A stretch of 64,000 nucleotides of DNA from Galeopsis tetrahit. Its lineage: Eukaryota; Streptophyta; Magnoliopsida; Lamiales; Lamiaceae. The translations under genes and the position numbers were made by a program. Below, in pieces: positions 35,073 through 48,225 of this stretch. Below the pieces are notes generated by a model. That model was not told where the DNA came from. It was given only the letters and a program-made list of their open reading frames with translations, and searched no databases. Location: NCBI GenBank assembly GCA_963675135.1, contig OY776121.1:82358875-82422874 (forward strand), read 5' to 3'. Positions within the stretch are counted from its first letter, which is position 1. Every line of letters begins with the position of its first letter.

Positions 35073-35656
35073 TAATATTTTATTATTTTCAGTTCGGTTA
35101 TTTTCTGTTATGGACAAATTTCGGTTATTTAAATGTTTATTTTTATTATATATATTTTTTAAAATTTTCGATTTTAACCGAAATCCAACCGTATAGTTCG
35201 ATATTGTATCCATATAGTTCAATTTCGATTACTAATAATAAAATTTGACTTCGATTTGATTTCTCTAATTCAGGTTAACAACCGATCCACACCCCTAACT
35301 ATACATAAAATAGGACAGGATCTTTTTATTCGTTTCGGCTATAATTTTTTTTTTAAAGTATCACAGCAATTTACATAAATATCACTTTTTTTTATATATA
35401 CAAATTTGTGGGAATAAATAAATAGAAGTAGAAAACATAAAAAAAATTTGTAAGACTTTATAACAAAATTAAATAGAACCATTATTTTCTATATATTTTT
35501 TTTTACCATTTTATTGAATGAATTAAATTAAAATAGGGATTAAAACAACGACCATAAAATTTAATTTTGATAATGACAAATTAATTCGAGGAAATAAGAT
35601 TGATTATCCGCTCACTCAATCTACGTGTGAGCCCCCCGCTTGCCGCTCGATTATTC

Positions 35657-35684
<28 letters not shown>
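35657..35684. repeat. CT microsatellite in the 5' UTR of the TMEM135-like gene
   Basis: An uninterrupted run of about 13 CT dinucleotides followed by CCCT units lies 60-90 bases before the start codon at 35745. CT/GA-rich tracts near transcription starts are common in plant promoters. Confidence 0.7.
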
Positions 35685-35687
<3 letters not shown>

Positions 35688-35744
35688 CCTCCCGTCAATA
35701 ATCAATTAATCAAGCCAGAGCAGAGGGAATTATATCAGCCGGAG

Positions 35745-38334
35745 ATGGCGGCGGGCGACGGAGGGACAGATGCCAATCCCGCCGACTCGGCCGCGAATTG
35801 CAGATGCGATTCGAGCAACTGCACTGAGTGTTGTAGGAGGCGATCGTCGAGCTCAAGCCTGCCATCATCTTCCTCCTCGTGCTCTCTGCTTAGCTTTGAC
35901 TTGCATCCAGTTCAGGACTATGATAAGTCGTGGCGAGTTTTCACGGCCTCCGTTAAAGGCTTCGCCATTGGTGCTGGTCTCAAAGGTGGACTAGCCATTT
36001 TCGCTCTTCTCACTCGCCTCCGCCGCCGCCAATTGCTCCCCTCATCCAAGTAATTCTTAACTTGTCTAGTAATTTGAGGATCTAATTCTGTATTTAGCAT
36101 TTGGTCTCTATGTTTCATTTGCTCAATGCATCACACTTGCACCTTGCTCCCTAAAACTGAAAATTTGGCAGTTTACACTTGAAATGGGTCAATCTTGGCT
36201 ATGCCTATATGCGCTCCTGATAAAATTCTGGGGGAATTTTATATCGGAAAACACGGATAGAAGGGCAAAATCATCCGATTACTCGTCCCTTCTATTGCAA
36301 AAGCAAAAACCCTCTGTCCTTCAACTAAAGTGAGACTGTGAGAGGACAGCTTTGTTCCTAAAATATTATGCTCCAATTTCTGCTTAGTTTTTAACTTGAA
36401 AATGTCGCCTTAAACTGCCATATCGATGTGAATCCACGGGTTTGTGAAAAGTGACAGATTGTGACGTTTCCAATGAGAGGGAAAATATTACATTACGGGC
36501 ATAATAAGAAGATAGACCAAATAAGTAGCCGTGACAAGCAAAATCAGCCACACCATTAGGTTGAGAAAGGCTGTACTTTGTGAATTTAAGACTGAGGTTC
36601 CAGGAAATTTAAGTTTTTTTGTTCTTCTTGAAAGAAATTAAGAAACAAATATGCATAACTTATGAGAGTACCTGAGGAACTTGTTTATTTACCAACATTT
36701 TATTTTCAGGAAAGTAAAGATGACTTCAGCTAGTGCAGATGTGATCTTGGCTTTGAAAGACTCTTTGAGATATGGACTGTTTCTTGGTACATTTGCCGGA
36801 ACATTTGTGTCGGTGGATGAAATTATTGCTGCTTTGGGTGGTCACCGGAGGTATAATTTCCCCTCTTCAATAACTTTTATGTTCACAACTTATTAGAGTG
36901 TGCATTTTATTGTTATCTGAGAAAGTTGCATATTGTTGCCAATATTCATTACTTTTGTGCATTTAAAACTTCCTAAATGTTTAGGACAGCAAAATGGAGG
37001 GCTTTGCTGGCAGGTGCAATAGCTGGGCCATCAATGCTGCTTACTGGGTTGAACACACAGCACACAAGTTTAGCCATTTACATTCTCATGCGTGCCACTG
37101 TTTTGGCTTCACGATGTGGGATAAAAAGCAAGAGATTTGGCCATATATGTAAGCCTTTGACATGGGCACATGGAGATATTTTCCTTATGTGTCTCTCTTC
37201 TACCCAGATTCTGTAAGGCCCAATTTCCTACCAAAGTTTTTGTTTTAACGGAATTCTTTAACAACTTTTTACTTGCTTTTTTTTTTTCCCCTACTTTCTG
37301 TCACTTGTTACTTCCTTAATCACCATGAAAATCTGTGATTGACTTAGTTCAGTGACAATACCAATCAGCTGGTTGAGTGTCCACAGATGATTTAAAATGC
37401 CTATACTGCAATGCTTATCAGGATACTTAACATGCAAAAGTAGCTAGTTCACTAGGTTAATTAAAGTTGCTTATGAGTTTCAAAGGCTGAGTTGGGGACA
37501 ATGAGCAAATGTTTATTATCTTGATAGAGTTGAACTTGCTTACATGAAAATGGTTGTATGCCCAGGTGTAGCTGCTAGTTTACTCTTAGTATATGCTTTC
37601 TCGGGTAAATGATCAGAAATTCAGAATGCTGGTTACTAAAGGCTGTTGGTTTCATTCATATTGCCTTCACTGGCTCATGGGGAAGCTTATGAAAAGAAAA
37701 GAAAGAAGAGTAATCTGGCTAAAGCTTATGAAAATGAAGTAAAGTCATGGAATTCTACTCTTTGAGGATTTTGTATTTAATCCCTTTACAAACTTGATCA
37801 AACCACTTTTTCTGCTCTAAACACATGAAAACTATGTAAAAGCATCTGACATTTAAGAAACTTCAAATCAAACTTAGCTTTCCTTTGTTGTCTGAAGAGA
37901 TTTTTTGGAACTTTGCAAACATTTTCAGGAAATATAAATAGTTTTTATGATATCTTATTATGATTGGATTCAAAGGCAAATATATATTTGTTTTACACTT
38001 CTAGCCTATACTACTTGGAATGAATAGGAGTAATTATTTTTCTATAAGCGACGGATTCAGATAGTCTCTACTTATCCATTTCATGGGATTTTTTTTGTGC
38101 TAATGATGTGGAGAGTGAAAAATATAAATAGGAATTAAAAGTGAACATGAAATTGTTTCTGGTGGGTTTTTCAGTTGATACTAAAATGGACAACGGTATG
38201 ACCTCACTTAAAATACACTAACGAAAAAAAAAATTGCAAAAGAGACTGGGGCAATGTCGAAGAGCTCAACAAACATCAAGTCATAATGCATTCAATTAAC
38301 TGGAAGATCTTATATGGTTGTGCAGATTTGAACT

Positions 38335-38365
<31 letters not shown>

Positions 38366-41300
38366 TATAAGTTACGTATAAGGATTATAAATTTCTTTGG
38401 AAGAACCTGTTTGCTCAAATCATGGCATATGGGACTTGTTAAATTTATAAGGTTAATTGTTGAGCTGATTTAAGGTGTGCATGTTAGCTCATTTTCCTGT
38501 GAGTATACTTCCTGTTGTCTAATACGTACTATTCTTTTCCAGGACATCTTTCTTAGTGAAGATAGATAGTTTGCCATCAACTTATAGGTCATTTCTCACT
38601 AAGCATGGTGGAAAGGATCCTGTTATTCTGGAGTCTGTTAAAGAGATTGCATGTGGTCTGCCTTTTACAAATTTGGAAGCCGTAGAGAAATTCTACAAGT
38701 CCAATGGTGTTGATATTAAACTAGATCCACAAATGAAAGTACCTTGCTCGGTAAGTAGGTTTCACAATGGCATTTTAAATTCATAACTTTTCAATAGTTA
38801 TCTGATCTACCTGTGTCTCATATGAATGTTCGTGGTTGCTTAATGCTCAAACTGCTTTGCTTTCTGATTGATGTGTTTTATCATTTGAGACCATTACTAA
38901 CAATACTTATTTGTTAGTCTAGAAATCTTCCTCCTTTATCCAACTGAATGCTAGCTTGAACACATATAGTATTACTTGGCATACACTATCAAAGTCAATA
39001 TGCATATTAATATTTGTAGAATCAGACAGCTTAATCTATAAATTCATTTTTTAATTCTATTCATTCAGATATATTTTTGAATCACGATAGTTAAATTCAA
39101 ATGTTGTATCTCAAGATGGTTTTGCCATCCACATTCCCGGCATCTAATCTGCCCTAATTTAAATGATACTTTAATAGTGAAGTAACAATTGTAACTCTTG
39201 TTAATTGAAACCTTAGGCCCCATTTAGTAGATATGTTGAGTTATCTATAGTTAGTTTTGGATATCTCAATTGGTTCACATTGAATAGTAGAAAGTGTTTT
39301 TTGGTCATTTGGTATACACTCAATCAAATATCTTTTGACGTATTGGGTAGAAATTTTATTTAAGCCTTATTAGACATCTATCATGGGCCTAATTAACCAC
39401 CTATCTTGAGCTAATCTGCCCTACATACTTTGCCCTCTTATTACTTGATAAGGAGTTAAAACCAAAAATTTCTAACTAAAAAAAATAAAAAAATATAATT
39501 GAAGTGCTAACTCAGCTGCTACATTTTAGTTGTACTAACAACAGCCACTGCTGATAGGTGTCTCCAACTTTTCTTTCCTTCAGAAAAAAAATAGAAATTA
39601 ATATGCATATGTGTGTGTGTGTTTCACACTTGAATCTCCGCTCCTCTGTCAGTCTTATATCTTGATCCATATAATCTACAAGGATTCCAATCCAATCCTC
39701 AATCACAGCTCAAGATGTGGTTTGCTGCCAACTGTTTGTTGGAGCCCTACAGCTTCTTAAACAAGAAAGTCTTCAAAGTCCTGAAATGATAAACTGGAAA
39801 GTAATATGAAACATTCATATGCTTTCAGAGTGCTGGAATTTGCGAACCCTTTGCCATTGAGAAACTACAATGGCAAGGTGATGCCATCTTCTAGTTTTTC
39901 AGCTGTTATCACAGTTTAAGGTCTCAGTGAATGACATAAAGAAAGAAAGAGAAAAAATCTAAAAGTTGGTATAGTTTGGGAATTTTATAGAAATTTCTGT
40001 TTAATAAATGCCTAATTACTTCTATGTACTGTAAGCATTCTGAACTCTTGAAACTGGTCTGTTATTAAAGCAGCCCAAGGCTATTTGCTGAGTGTCTCCA
40101 GTTAACAAAAACAAATCACTTGTTCACAGCATTTGTCCATCAAATCCATAATATTTTTTTTCTCTTTTTGTGCGTGCAGATTATTCATGAAAATCAAGGA
40201 TGTGTTTCACATTTCATCTCTTTCCTTCTTCAAGCTTATAAAAGAGCATTACCAGTTTACCTTCCAGTCTATTTGATACCTGCTCTGATTGTGCATCGTC
40301 AAGGTCTCTTAAAAAGGTAATTTGTAAGAATTAATTATCTTTTGGCACATAAAGTTTGGTAACTAGAATAGCTAATTTTGAAATATAGCCAGTTGCAGGC
40401 TTATAGCACGAAACAGGATAAAATATTCTGCATGAGGCCTTCTAAAATAATGACATTGAGTTTGCTTCATTGTTATGGTATATATAATAAGCCAAAGAGT
40501 GAGAAACTGAATCTTAAAAACCAATCTCAATTATAAATTGAAAAGCTTAATTAGTAACTGAACTATTTAACTGAAAACCCAATTGTACTTGCATGTCGTG
40601 GTGTTCTACCATTAGTTTCATTCTTCAGTTAGTAACATTTTAGATTTTGTCGATTCTATATACTTAAGTTTCTAAGCATGGGTACTTTGTTGAACTATTA
40701 CTGATGTTAACAACTCTGTTAAAAAAAAAATTCAGACCCTACACAATATTATGGAAAGGTCTTTTCGGTACTGCAAGATCAAGCTTGTTTCTCTCGATGT
40801 ATTGTTCATCCGCCTGGTAAGCACTGAAGCTAAAGATTATAATATGATCTCATATAGTATATTCAGATGGATGCCTTAAATTCAGAGGCAGGTTTGTAGC
40901 ACGGCTGTTCAATCTGGCCTCCAAACAATCCTGCAATTTCAAATGCCATCAGAAATTTATTTTATTTACCAATAAAAAAGGAAATTGTGTATAATAATCT
41001 ATTAATACTTCACCTACCATTCTTTTTAAGGGTTAATTGCATTAAAATCATGACCTTTTCACATGTTTTTTTTTTTTCAATTACAACATATATTTTAAAT
41101 TTTGCAATCCGACACACAACCTTTCAAATTGTTGCAATTCTATCACATTTCTATTTCCGTCAGTCCTGCTGACGTGGTAGTACATGAATTGAAAAAAAAA
41201 AAAAATGAAGCTGTGATTAAATTGTGATATTTGCAATTTAAAAAGAAAGAAAAAAAAAACAAAACTGCCACGTCAGTATAAGCTGCTGGAAAATAGTAGT

Positions 41301-41874
41301 ATGATATAAATTGTAAAATTTAAAAATATGTGTTGTAATTAAAAAAACTTGAAACGGTAAACAAAAAAAATTATGCAATTAATCCTTCTTTTAACATGCT
41401 ATATTTGTTGATTGTATTTTTAATTACTTCCACTTAGGCTATGGACATGCTTCCTGTTCAGAATTTTGAAGAGATGCAACATTCCAATGGTGGCAATGGG
41501 AACGGTAAGAAAAAATCATATGAATACAATTGCCTAGAGAGAGAGTTTGATGTGTGTTTTTGAAACAGTTTCCAACTGGTGTGGCTCTGGCAATTGAGAA
41601 GAAGAGCAGGAGAATGGAGATATCCCTCTACTGCCTTGCACGTGCAATAGAGAGCTTCTTCACTTGCATGGCTGATGTAGGATACTTGCCTCAGTCGAGA
41701 AAATTCAAAAGAGCAGATGTTTTGGTGTTCAGCTTATCAACTGCAGTTATTATGCACTGTTATGCAATGGAGAGAGATGTGTTCCGATCAAAGTATCTCA
41801 ACGTCCTCGATTGGGTGTTTGGCGTTCCTCTTCCCCCGTATGAAACAACCCCACCCCCTCAGAAGAGAAAATGA
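35745..41874 (+). CDS. TMEM135-like transmembrane protein, 8 exons, 490 aa
   Basis: Exons: 35745-36049, 36710-36850, 36985-37212, 38543-38750, 40180-40316, 40736-40816, 41438-41504 and 41569-41874. All borders are GT-AG, phases agree, and the product is 490 residues. The N-terminus has a Cys cluster (CRCDSSNCTECCRRR, 19-33) and a Ser-rich run. Hydrophobic segments occur at about 77-92 (GLKGGLAIFALL) and in the GLFLGTFAGTFVSVDE-like, ALLAGAIAGPSMLLTG, LPVYLPVYLIPALIV and FLSMYCSSAWLWTCFLF regions. The pattern and the RPYTILWKGLLG-like and TCMADVGYLPQ segments fit plant homologues of TMEM135, which some annotations place with Tim17/22/23-type proteins. The animal protein is tied to peroxisomes and mitochondria; the plant role is not established. 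The start chosen is the first in-frame ATG. Intron 6 hosts a GTTAATTGCA-type MITE (41030-41385). Confidence 0.85.
41030..41385. mobile_element. GGGTTAATTGCA-type MITE in intron 6 of the TMEM135-like gene
   Basis: The left end GGGTTAATTGCATTAAAATC and inverted right end GGATTAATTGCATAATTTTT match over about 12-16 bases. A second member of the family lies at 47612-47943. It is 356 bp, non-coding, with internal inverted homology around the ctgacgtgg segment. No target duplication was determined. Confidence 0.6.
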
Positions 41875-42618
41875 TAAATTACCAAAAGAAAAGAACCTCT
41901 ACTGAGTGGGGATTACTGGAAAAGCTGTTGTATACTAACTATCAAATTCAAACTCAATTTGGGAGATATAGGTTTAAACATAGACTGATAGACATAGGCA
42001 TGGACTTGTTATTTTCATTTCTGGGTTTATTTATGAACATGGAAAGATTACTGTTTTTTATAGTGGAGGTTTTTTTATTTTATTTTATAGCTCCTCTTGA
42101 TGAAATGATATACTATTGTTCATCTTTTATTGTGGCATTTTATTAAATGACAAAAACTTGTGTGCAGTTGTACAAATTGCGAGTATGTATAACTTATTCT
42201 TTCTTCCCCTTTCTTTTATGATTGAGTTGCACAGTACAACTGAAAATCAACTCTTATTATTAGATGTCATGATTAAGTGATAAGCCAGTTTACACGTAGG
42301 GGGAAGGATGATAAAACTCAATCCTAAAGCATGCTGATATTCAATGATGTTCGGAAAGTATTGCTATAAACTTGTAACAAGAAGTAAAAAATACTATGTA
42401 CTACGCCTGGTCTTGTATAAACTGGTTCAGAAATACTGGGGAAAAAGGAAAATGATTTACTTGACAAGGAATAATACAAATTCAATATTCAGCTCATGAG
42501 ATCATCTATTGGAAATGGTATTCTATCTTTTTTTTCAACACCAACAATACAGGCCAAGTGACTCCAACCACTATACTTAACCTTTTTTCTCTGTTTGTTT
42601 GTAAAGCTTTCTTCATCT

Positions 42619-45600
42619 TTAGCATGGAACACGGTCGAAACAATGGACTTTTTCCGTCTTCTCCCAGGGACGTTTTACAGTGATGATGGTCAATATCAAT
42701 GTCTGAGTTACTGTCCCACAAATCATTCCAACCCATATACCCTGCAAAATATAACCCATAAGTTCTTCACATAAATTGAACACATATCAACATAAAATAG
42801 TAATTATCAAACTTTATACATCATTGCATATTAAAAAAACTCTTAAAGGTTGCAGATTTCAAGAACTGTGTAGAAATGCAGAGGACAAATCTGTAATTAA
42901 GTACCTTTAAACCAAATTGAAGATACCATCCAAAAATTATCCCAAGAGGCACTCCAACAATATAATAGCTCCCAATGTTTATATAAGCAACCAACACCTG
43001 CCAACCGGATCCAACAGCTACCCCTGAAAAATCCAACATTCAAAATTTTTTTTTTTTTTTGGGCATTCTTACAATTTTTTAGTTTTTGAAGGATAATTGA
43101 AATTTCCATCTAATAAAGATTCTCTCACCTGAAAGAATCGGTTGGATGCAGTTAAAGAGAATGGTTACTGCCAACAACAAGGCTAGTCCCTCAACCATTG
43201 AGACAACTGACGAGCTTGTTGTGAAGATCACAGCGATCTTATCTGGAAATCCAATGACTATTAAGAAGAATATAAAACCAATCACCAGAGAATTGAAGAC
43301 AGAAACTTTAGCAGCAAACTTGGCAGATTTTTCATTTCCTGCTCCAATTTCATATGCTACACGAATCCTGAGTTCATTAGGGACAGTCATTCAATAAACT
43401 ATTAAGATAATACTAATAGAGACACAAAACATATTGAAAGCATCAATTGGAATAAAAAACATGCCTCAAAAGTCAGTGTACTGAAAATACATAAACTTTG
43501 GCAGTTCAAAACACAAACTAAAGAAATTTTAAGACAGCAAAAACTGTATCAACTATGTCTGTGTTGAATTAATAATATCACTGGTGTAAACAACACACAC
43601 ACAAACACACACACAGACACACATATATATATATATATTCCCTCTCTTAAATTACAATATATATATATATATATATATGAGTTAAATAATAATTACAGTC
43701 TTGTCCCACGCTTAACCATATATCAAATTTGAAGAAATAAAGCTAGAACTTTTTTCACTCTGTCATGCATTGCATGTGATCAATCAGCCAAGGCCATTTT
43801 CAATTAAAAAAGGAAAAGCATAACAAATTTGATGAGAGTCCAGACATGGAGTACAATTTATAGTATAGTTTCATTAAAAAGGAAAGTAGAAGTAGAATAC
43901 ATCTTAGTTTGCTGTATTGCAGAACAAGAGAGCAGTGAGAAACACAGAATGCATACCCTGTTGCTGCAAATAATCCCAGAGGAATCATAGATTCCCAACC
44001 GAAGAAACTAATGCTGTCAGACATGAAAAAGAAAAAAAAAACATAAGCATGAGAGAGAGCATATATTCCTATAAATCGAGCACTAGAAGAATGAGATCAA
44101 ACACCAACCATATGGACAAGGCATCAACAGCAACATCTGCACCTTTAATGCCCGACACTATTACCAGCATTCTATAGTAAAAGTTCTCCAACCTGAAAAC
44201 TCAAAAGACCTAAAACTTAAAGGTTGTTTTCAAATGCCAAACCAATTAGGGTGTGTCTAATTTGGGATAAAAAAACCAAATTTGGAATTTTGAAGTCTAA
44301 ATTCAGTTCTACATAGGGATTTTAGAATCCAGTTTTAAAAAATTCAATATATGCATCCCTATAAATACAGTTTTTTTTCCTACACCACACTCTATAATGA
44401 CTGACCCATTAATGCAAATATAGTTTTTTAATTCCGAATCTTATTCTACTTATCACTTTTCACATTTTTTATTCTCACTTTTGCAACTTCAAATAAAACA
44501 CATTAATTATTACACAATCATTCAATCATTACAATTACAATCAATAATAATATAATACTCCTTCCGTCCCAATTATATAGGTTGATTGGATTTTTCAAAA
44601 AGATTACTAAACTTCTTGGAAAACCAAATGAGACAAGTAAGATTCCTATTATAATTCTAATTAATAAGTGTTATACTTTCCAACATATTTAATGCATCTT
44701 TTAAATAGGGGTATATTAGTTAATAAATTAGAAAAATATTACTCCTATATAAGGAAACCAGCCTATATAATTGGGACTTGCATAAAAAGAAAACCTACCT
44801 ATATAGTTGAGACATCCATAAAAAGAAAACCAGCCTATATAATTGGGGCGGAGGGAGCAATACAACATCTGAACATCACACACTTTTCTACATCGATCTG
44901 ATATAAAGTTAAATCTTACATACTTAAATCTCAAACAAACACATCATTACTTTTTATCAAGATTTTAAATCCAGTTTTCAAAATCCCAAATTAAACACAC
45001 CCTTTTAGGGATTGCATGGGAACATACGAGAGCATGACACCAGAAGCCAGAGACAGTTTGAAGAAGTCCCAGAGACCCGTAAAAGCCTGCCTAGAGAAGC
45101 CAGTCCAAGAATTAGGACACCAACCACCCACACTATATACAAACATTCCCAAAACAGACATCCACCAAGAGAAATCAAGAGTGAGGGCTATCCCTACAAT
45201 TCCAACCCTCAATTTGTAAACAAAAATCCAACTTAGTAACACATGAAAAACAAGCACTGCACCGGATACCCAAGCAATTACACAAGTCTTCAACTGACAT
45301 TGCAAGAATCTCATCAATGTGAACTGAAACACAAAGCTCAAGTGCATAGGAATCAGCCATAATGCAACCTGGCCTGTCATCTCTGCTAATAATGTTGGCT
45401 GCCCCGTTAGCTTTAATATTGGCACAGCAAAAATAAACAGAGGTAGAAGAACTATTGAGCTTAGAAACAATACCACCCAAGAGCGTTGCAGATATATACC
45501 CAACAGGTGGTATTGTTTTCCTCCGTAGGCTTGTCCACACAGCATTTCGAGCACACTAGCCATTCCTAGCTAATCACGAGGAGTTGGTGCTTCAAACATT

Positions 45601-46381
45601 GATGTTATAATAATGTGCATAACAACTAAACTTCCAATTACTTGTGCCTTTTATATGTTTTAATAACTATATTCCATGGAGATTGATCAAAATTGGCAAA
45701 CTCAAGTCTTGTGAACATAAAGTATCACTCAATAAAGAGTAATCTACTGCAATCAGTTGTCTTCAAAACACACCGTACAGCCCCAGGAAAAGGGGCGAGA
45801 ACATATAAACACGAACAGAGAAAATGTAGTTATGATAAACATAGTTATATTTAGCAGTATGGTCATTGCAATACCTAACAATAGAACTATCTGAAACATG
45901 GTGTAATTTGCATCCAGGTGATCAATACAGTGGCAGTAATTATTAGGGTTTCCTGGACACTTATAATTTTCACTAACGGCAACTGATGTTACCACAGAAC
46001 TAACATATATAATTGACATACTATTCACCAAGCCCATGCCATTTTCTTCCCCCAATTATAAATTACTACGACACAATCATCGACTGTATCCTATGCAGTA
46101 AAGTCGGAATAAAAGGGAGTTACCAAAAATCCAAAGGTGATGCCAATAATGACGGTGGTGACGATGGAGATGGCGGCGAGCTGGTGTTGGCCGAGGTGCC
46201 CAGCAAATGATTGAGTGATTATAGTCAGAGAAAACATAGAGAGTCGACAAAAAATTGATGGAGCTGCAATTTGCCATAATTTCTTGCACTCCATCCACGC
46301 TTCTTTGACATGATATCCTCTGCCCGCGGAATCCGATAGTAACAATGGCTGGTGGTTATCGGGGTCCACTCCGACCGCCAT
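42619..46381 (-). CDS. MATE efflux transporter (DETOXIFICATION type), 7 exons, 473 aa
   Basis: Minus-strand exons: 46124-46381, 45028-45569, 44109-44192, 43957-44013, 43129-43367, 42905-43023 and 42619-42741, giving 473 residues, usual for plant MATEs. Landmarks in order: RLSMFSLTIITQSFAGHLGQ in the first helix region, LCGQAYG (96-102), LKLTGQP, LIPMHLSF, SGVMLSLENFYYRMLVIVSG, IKGADVAVDALSIC, GWESMIPLGLFAATG and the IGAGN segment (321-325). Twelve hydrophobic segments are expected and broadly visible. Plant MATEs are proton- or sodium-coupled exporters of organic cations, alkaloids, flavonoids or xenobiotics at the plasma or vacuolar membrane; the substrate cannot be told here. The exon layout is that of the DTX1-19-like clade. 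Intron 2 is almost entirely a nested MITE. Two Stowaways lie just upstream of the start. Confidence 0.9.
44249..45002. mobile_element. Harbinger-like MITE filling MATE intron 2
   Basis: The left end GGGTGTGTCTAATTTGGGAT and inverted right end GGGTGTGTTTAATTTGGGAT differ at one of 20 positions. The left flank is TTA and the right flank TTT, compatible with a mutated 3-bp duplication. The element takes 754 of the 835 bases of intron 2 and is itself interrupted by a Stowaway (44558-44857). Minus-strand AG|GTTGG at its edge remains as the intact splice acceptor at 44193. Confidence 0.75.
44558..44857. mobile_element. Stowaway MITE nested in the intron element
   Basis: The left end CTCCTTCCGTCCCAATTATA and inverted right end CTCCCTCCGCCCCAATTATA are imperfect inverted repeats. 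The left flank is TA; the right flank is CA, probably a mutated TA. About 300 bp, with internal repeats of the cctatataattgg unit. Confidence 0.75.
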
Positions 46382-46538
46382 AGTTGTTGGTTCTAGGTCG
46401 GAGCTTCTGTCTTCCGTGGAAAATGGATATAGTCGATGATCTCAACTCATGGAATCTAAAATATTCATGGATTTCCATTTTACATTCCACTATTTAGCCC
46501 AAACAAAATAATTAACAACCTGCCATTGTAATTCACTA

Positions 46539-46829
46539 CTCCCTCAATCCAAAAAGTTTGTAGCATTTGACTTTAAACTTGTTTCAAAAAGTTTGTTGCT
46601 TTTCCTAATTTTAACAATGATCTCCCTAAAATGACCCTATTCTTTTGGAAATATATTAATTATGATTTTTTTTGGAAAGGTAAAAAAATGGTGGAAAAGG
46701 AAGGTGGAAAAATAAAAGGAAAAAGAGAAGAAAGTGGAAGTATATAACGAGGGGTAAATTTGTCAAAAAATATGTTCCTTAATTTTATACAAAATGAGAA
46801 ATGCGACAAACTTTATGAAACGGAGGGAG
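46539..46829. mobile_element. Stowaway MITE upstream of the MATE gene
   Basis: The ends CTCCCTCAATCCAAAAAGTT and inverted CTCCCTCCGTTTCATAAAGT are flanked by TA (46537-46538 and 46830-46831). At 291 bp it lies about 160 bases before the MATE start codon, so it may sit in the promoter or leader. Confidence 0.85.
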
Positions 46830-47167
46830 TAGTAAATTGCCAACCAACATACCATGGAACAAAAAATAATTTTCATATTCCCAATTCATCCTCTAAATTT
46901 TTCAATATTAGATGAATTACATATTTCATCATTAATTTATACATATTTTTGTTTTTTTTATAAATTAATGAATCTTATATTATATGTAGTTTAAATAATT
47001 ACATAATTTAATTATAAATAAATAAAAAATAGAAAAAAAATGATAAATGGGGATGAGGAATTGCCCGGTCCCATTCACATATTTAAATAGTTCACTTTTG
47101 AATATTTTTTTTATTTTATTAACAAGATTGAATATTTACCAAATATATTTTTTATAAATAAAATATA

Positions 47168-47452
47168 CTCCCTCCGTCCAATTTTATTATGCTCACGTCT
47201 CCGGACACAGATTTTAATGAATATTGATTAGTTTATTCATAAAGTAGATAAGTTGAGGGCATGATGGGGTATTGTGGGGTCCATTTATAAATAAATGATT
47301 GTTTATGAATAAAGTGAATGATAAAGTAGGTAAATAAGTAAGAGTAGGAGGATGGAGATAAAATAGTATGAATAGTATTGTTTCAGTATGGGCATAATAA
47401 AATTGCACAACTAAAAAAGGAAAGTGAGAATAGTAAAATTGAACGGAGGAAG
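47168..47452. mobile_element. Stowaway MITE
   Basis: The ends CTCCCTCCGTCCAATTTTAT and inverted CTTCCTCCGTTCAATTTTAC are flanked by TA on both sides (47166-47167 and 47453-47454). Length 285 bp. Confidence 0.85.
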
Positions 47453-47611
47453 TAATTTTTTTAAAAACATGTATAAAAAAAAGTGAGCACACTTTTTATG
47501 GACATGGAGTAATTATTTTCATAGTATAATATAATCATATTGCATAATAAATATATTCAAATGATATATATAATTATAAAATACATTATATAATATATGA
47601 AGTATATTTTA

Positions 47612-47943
47612 GGGTTAATTGCAAATTTAATCACCATCTTTCCCTAAATTACAATTTAATCTAAACTTTTGAATAATTATAAATAAAATCACAACCTTTA
47701 AATATTGTTGCAACTTAAATTTTTTGATAGTCTCATTTATGCTCAAATCTAACATGGCTGACTAATGTGACATATCCTTAGTGAAACAACATTGTTTTTT
47801 ATTTAGATCTAATCTCAAAACGTCAAATTTGAGTACAAATGAGATTGTCTAGAAGTTTAAATTGTAACAATATTTAAATGTGGTGATTTTATTTGCAATT
47901 ATTAAAAAATTGCAATTCGTGGTGATTTATTTTGCAATTAACC
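47612..47943. mobile_element. GGGTTAATTGCA-type MITE, second copy
   Basis: The left end GGTTAATTGCAAATTTAATC and inverted right end GGTTAATTGCAAAATAAATC match closely, and the inner parts (caccatcttt, acaaccttta, gacaatct-type text) are inverted against each other. It belongs to the same family as 41030-41385. Confidence 0.65.
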
Positions 47944-48225
47944 ATATATTTTAAAACATTGTTTTTTAAATACATTAAGTCGGTGTGCTAATTATAAAGA
48001 TTTATTAGTGTGAGTAGTCTCACACCCTTATAACTTCTACTCCAATATAGGTAAAGTAAACGTGCGCTTTGCCCAGTGTTCAATTGAATGGGCCGTGCAC
48101 TGCAAAGTTTGTGCGGCCACGATTCCCGCCGACCATTGTTTGCAACCGCACAAACATTCTATTATGATTTGTATACAATATAATTCCCAAAACTATAGAG
48201 GATTTCAACTCCACCAAAAATTGTA

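Larger units (their letters stand above)
34104..35297. mobile_element. hAT-type element hosting two nested insertions
   Basis: The outer ends TAGGGATGAG and inverted TAGGGGTGTGGATCGGTTGT resemble each other and are flanked by ATTATACG (34096-34103) and ACTATACA (35298-35305), an 8-bp duplication with two transitions. Its body is split by a foldback element (34192-34746) and a Stowaway (34811-35072), and host-element sequence (frequent cggttat / aaccgaaa) continues on either side of both. Confidence 0.65.

Noticed and set aside
39215..39460. Possible MITE in intron 4 of the TMEM135-like gene (ggccccatttagtagatatg)
   Set aside because: The left end looks typical, but no inverted right end or target duplication could be found.
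39830..39885. Possible extra exon of the TMEM135-like gene (SAGICEPFAIEKLQW)
   Set aside because: Exon 4 joins exon 5 in phase without it (KVPCS-IIHENQGCVSH), which matches the family; no suitable donor in phase.
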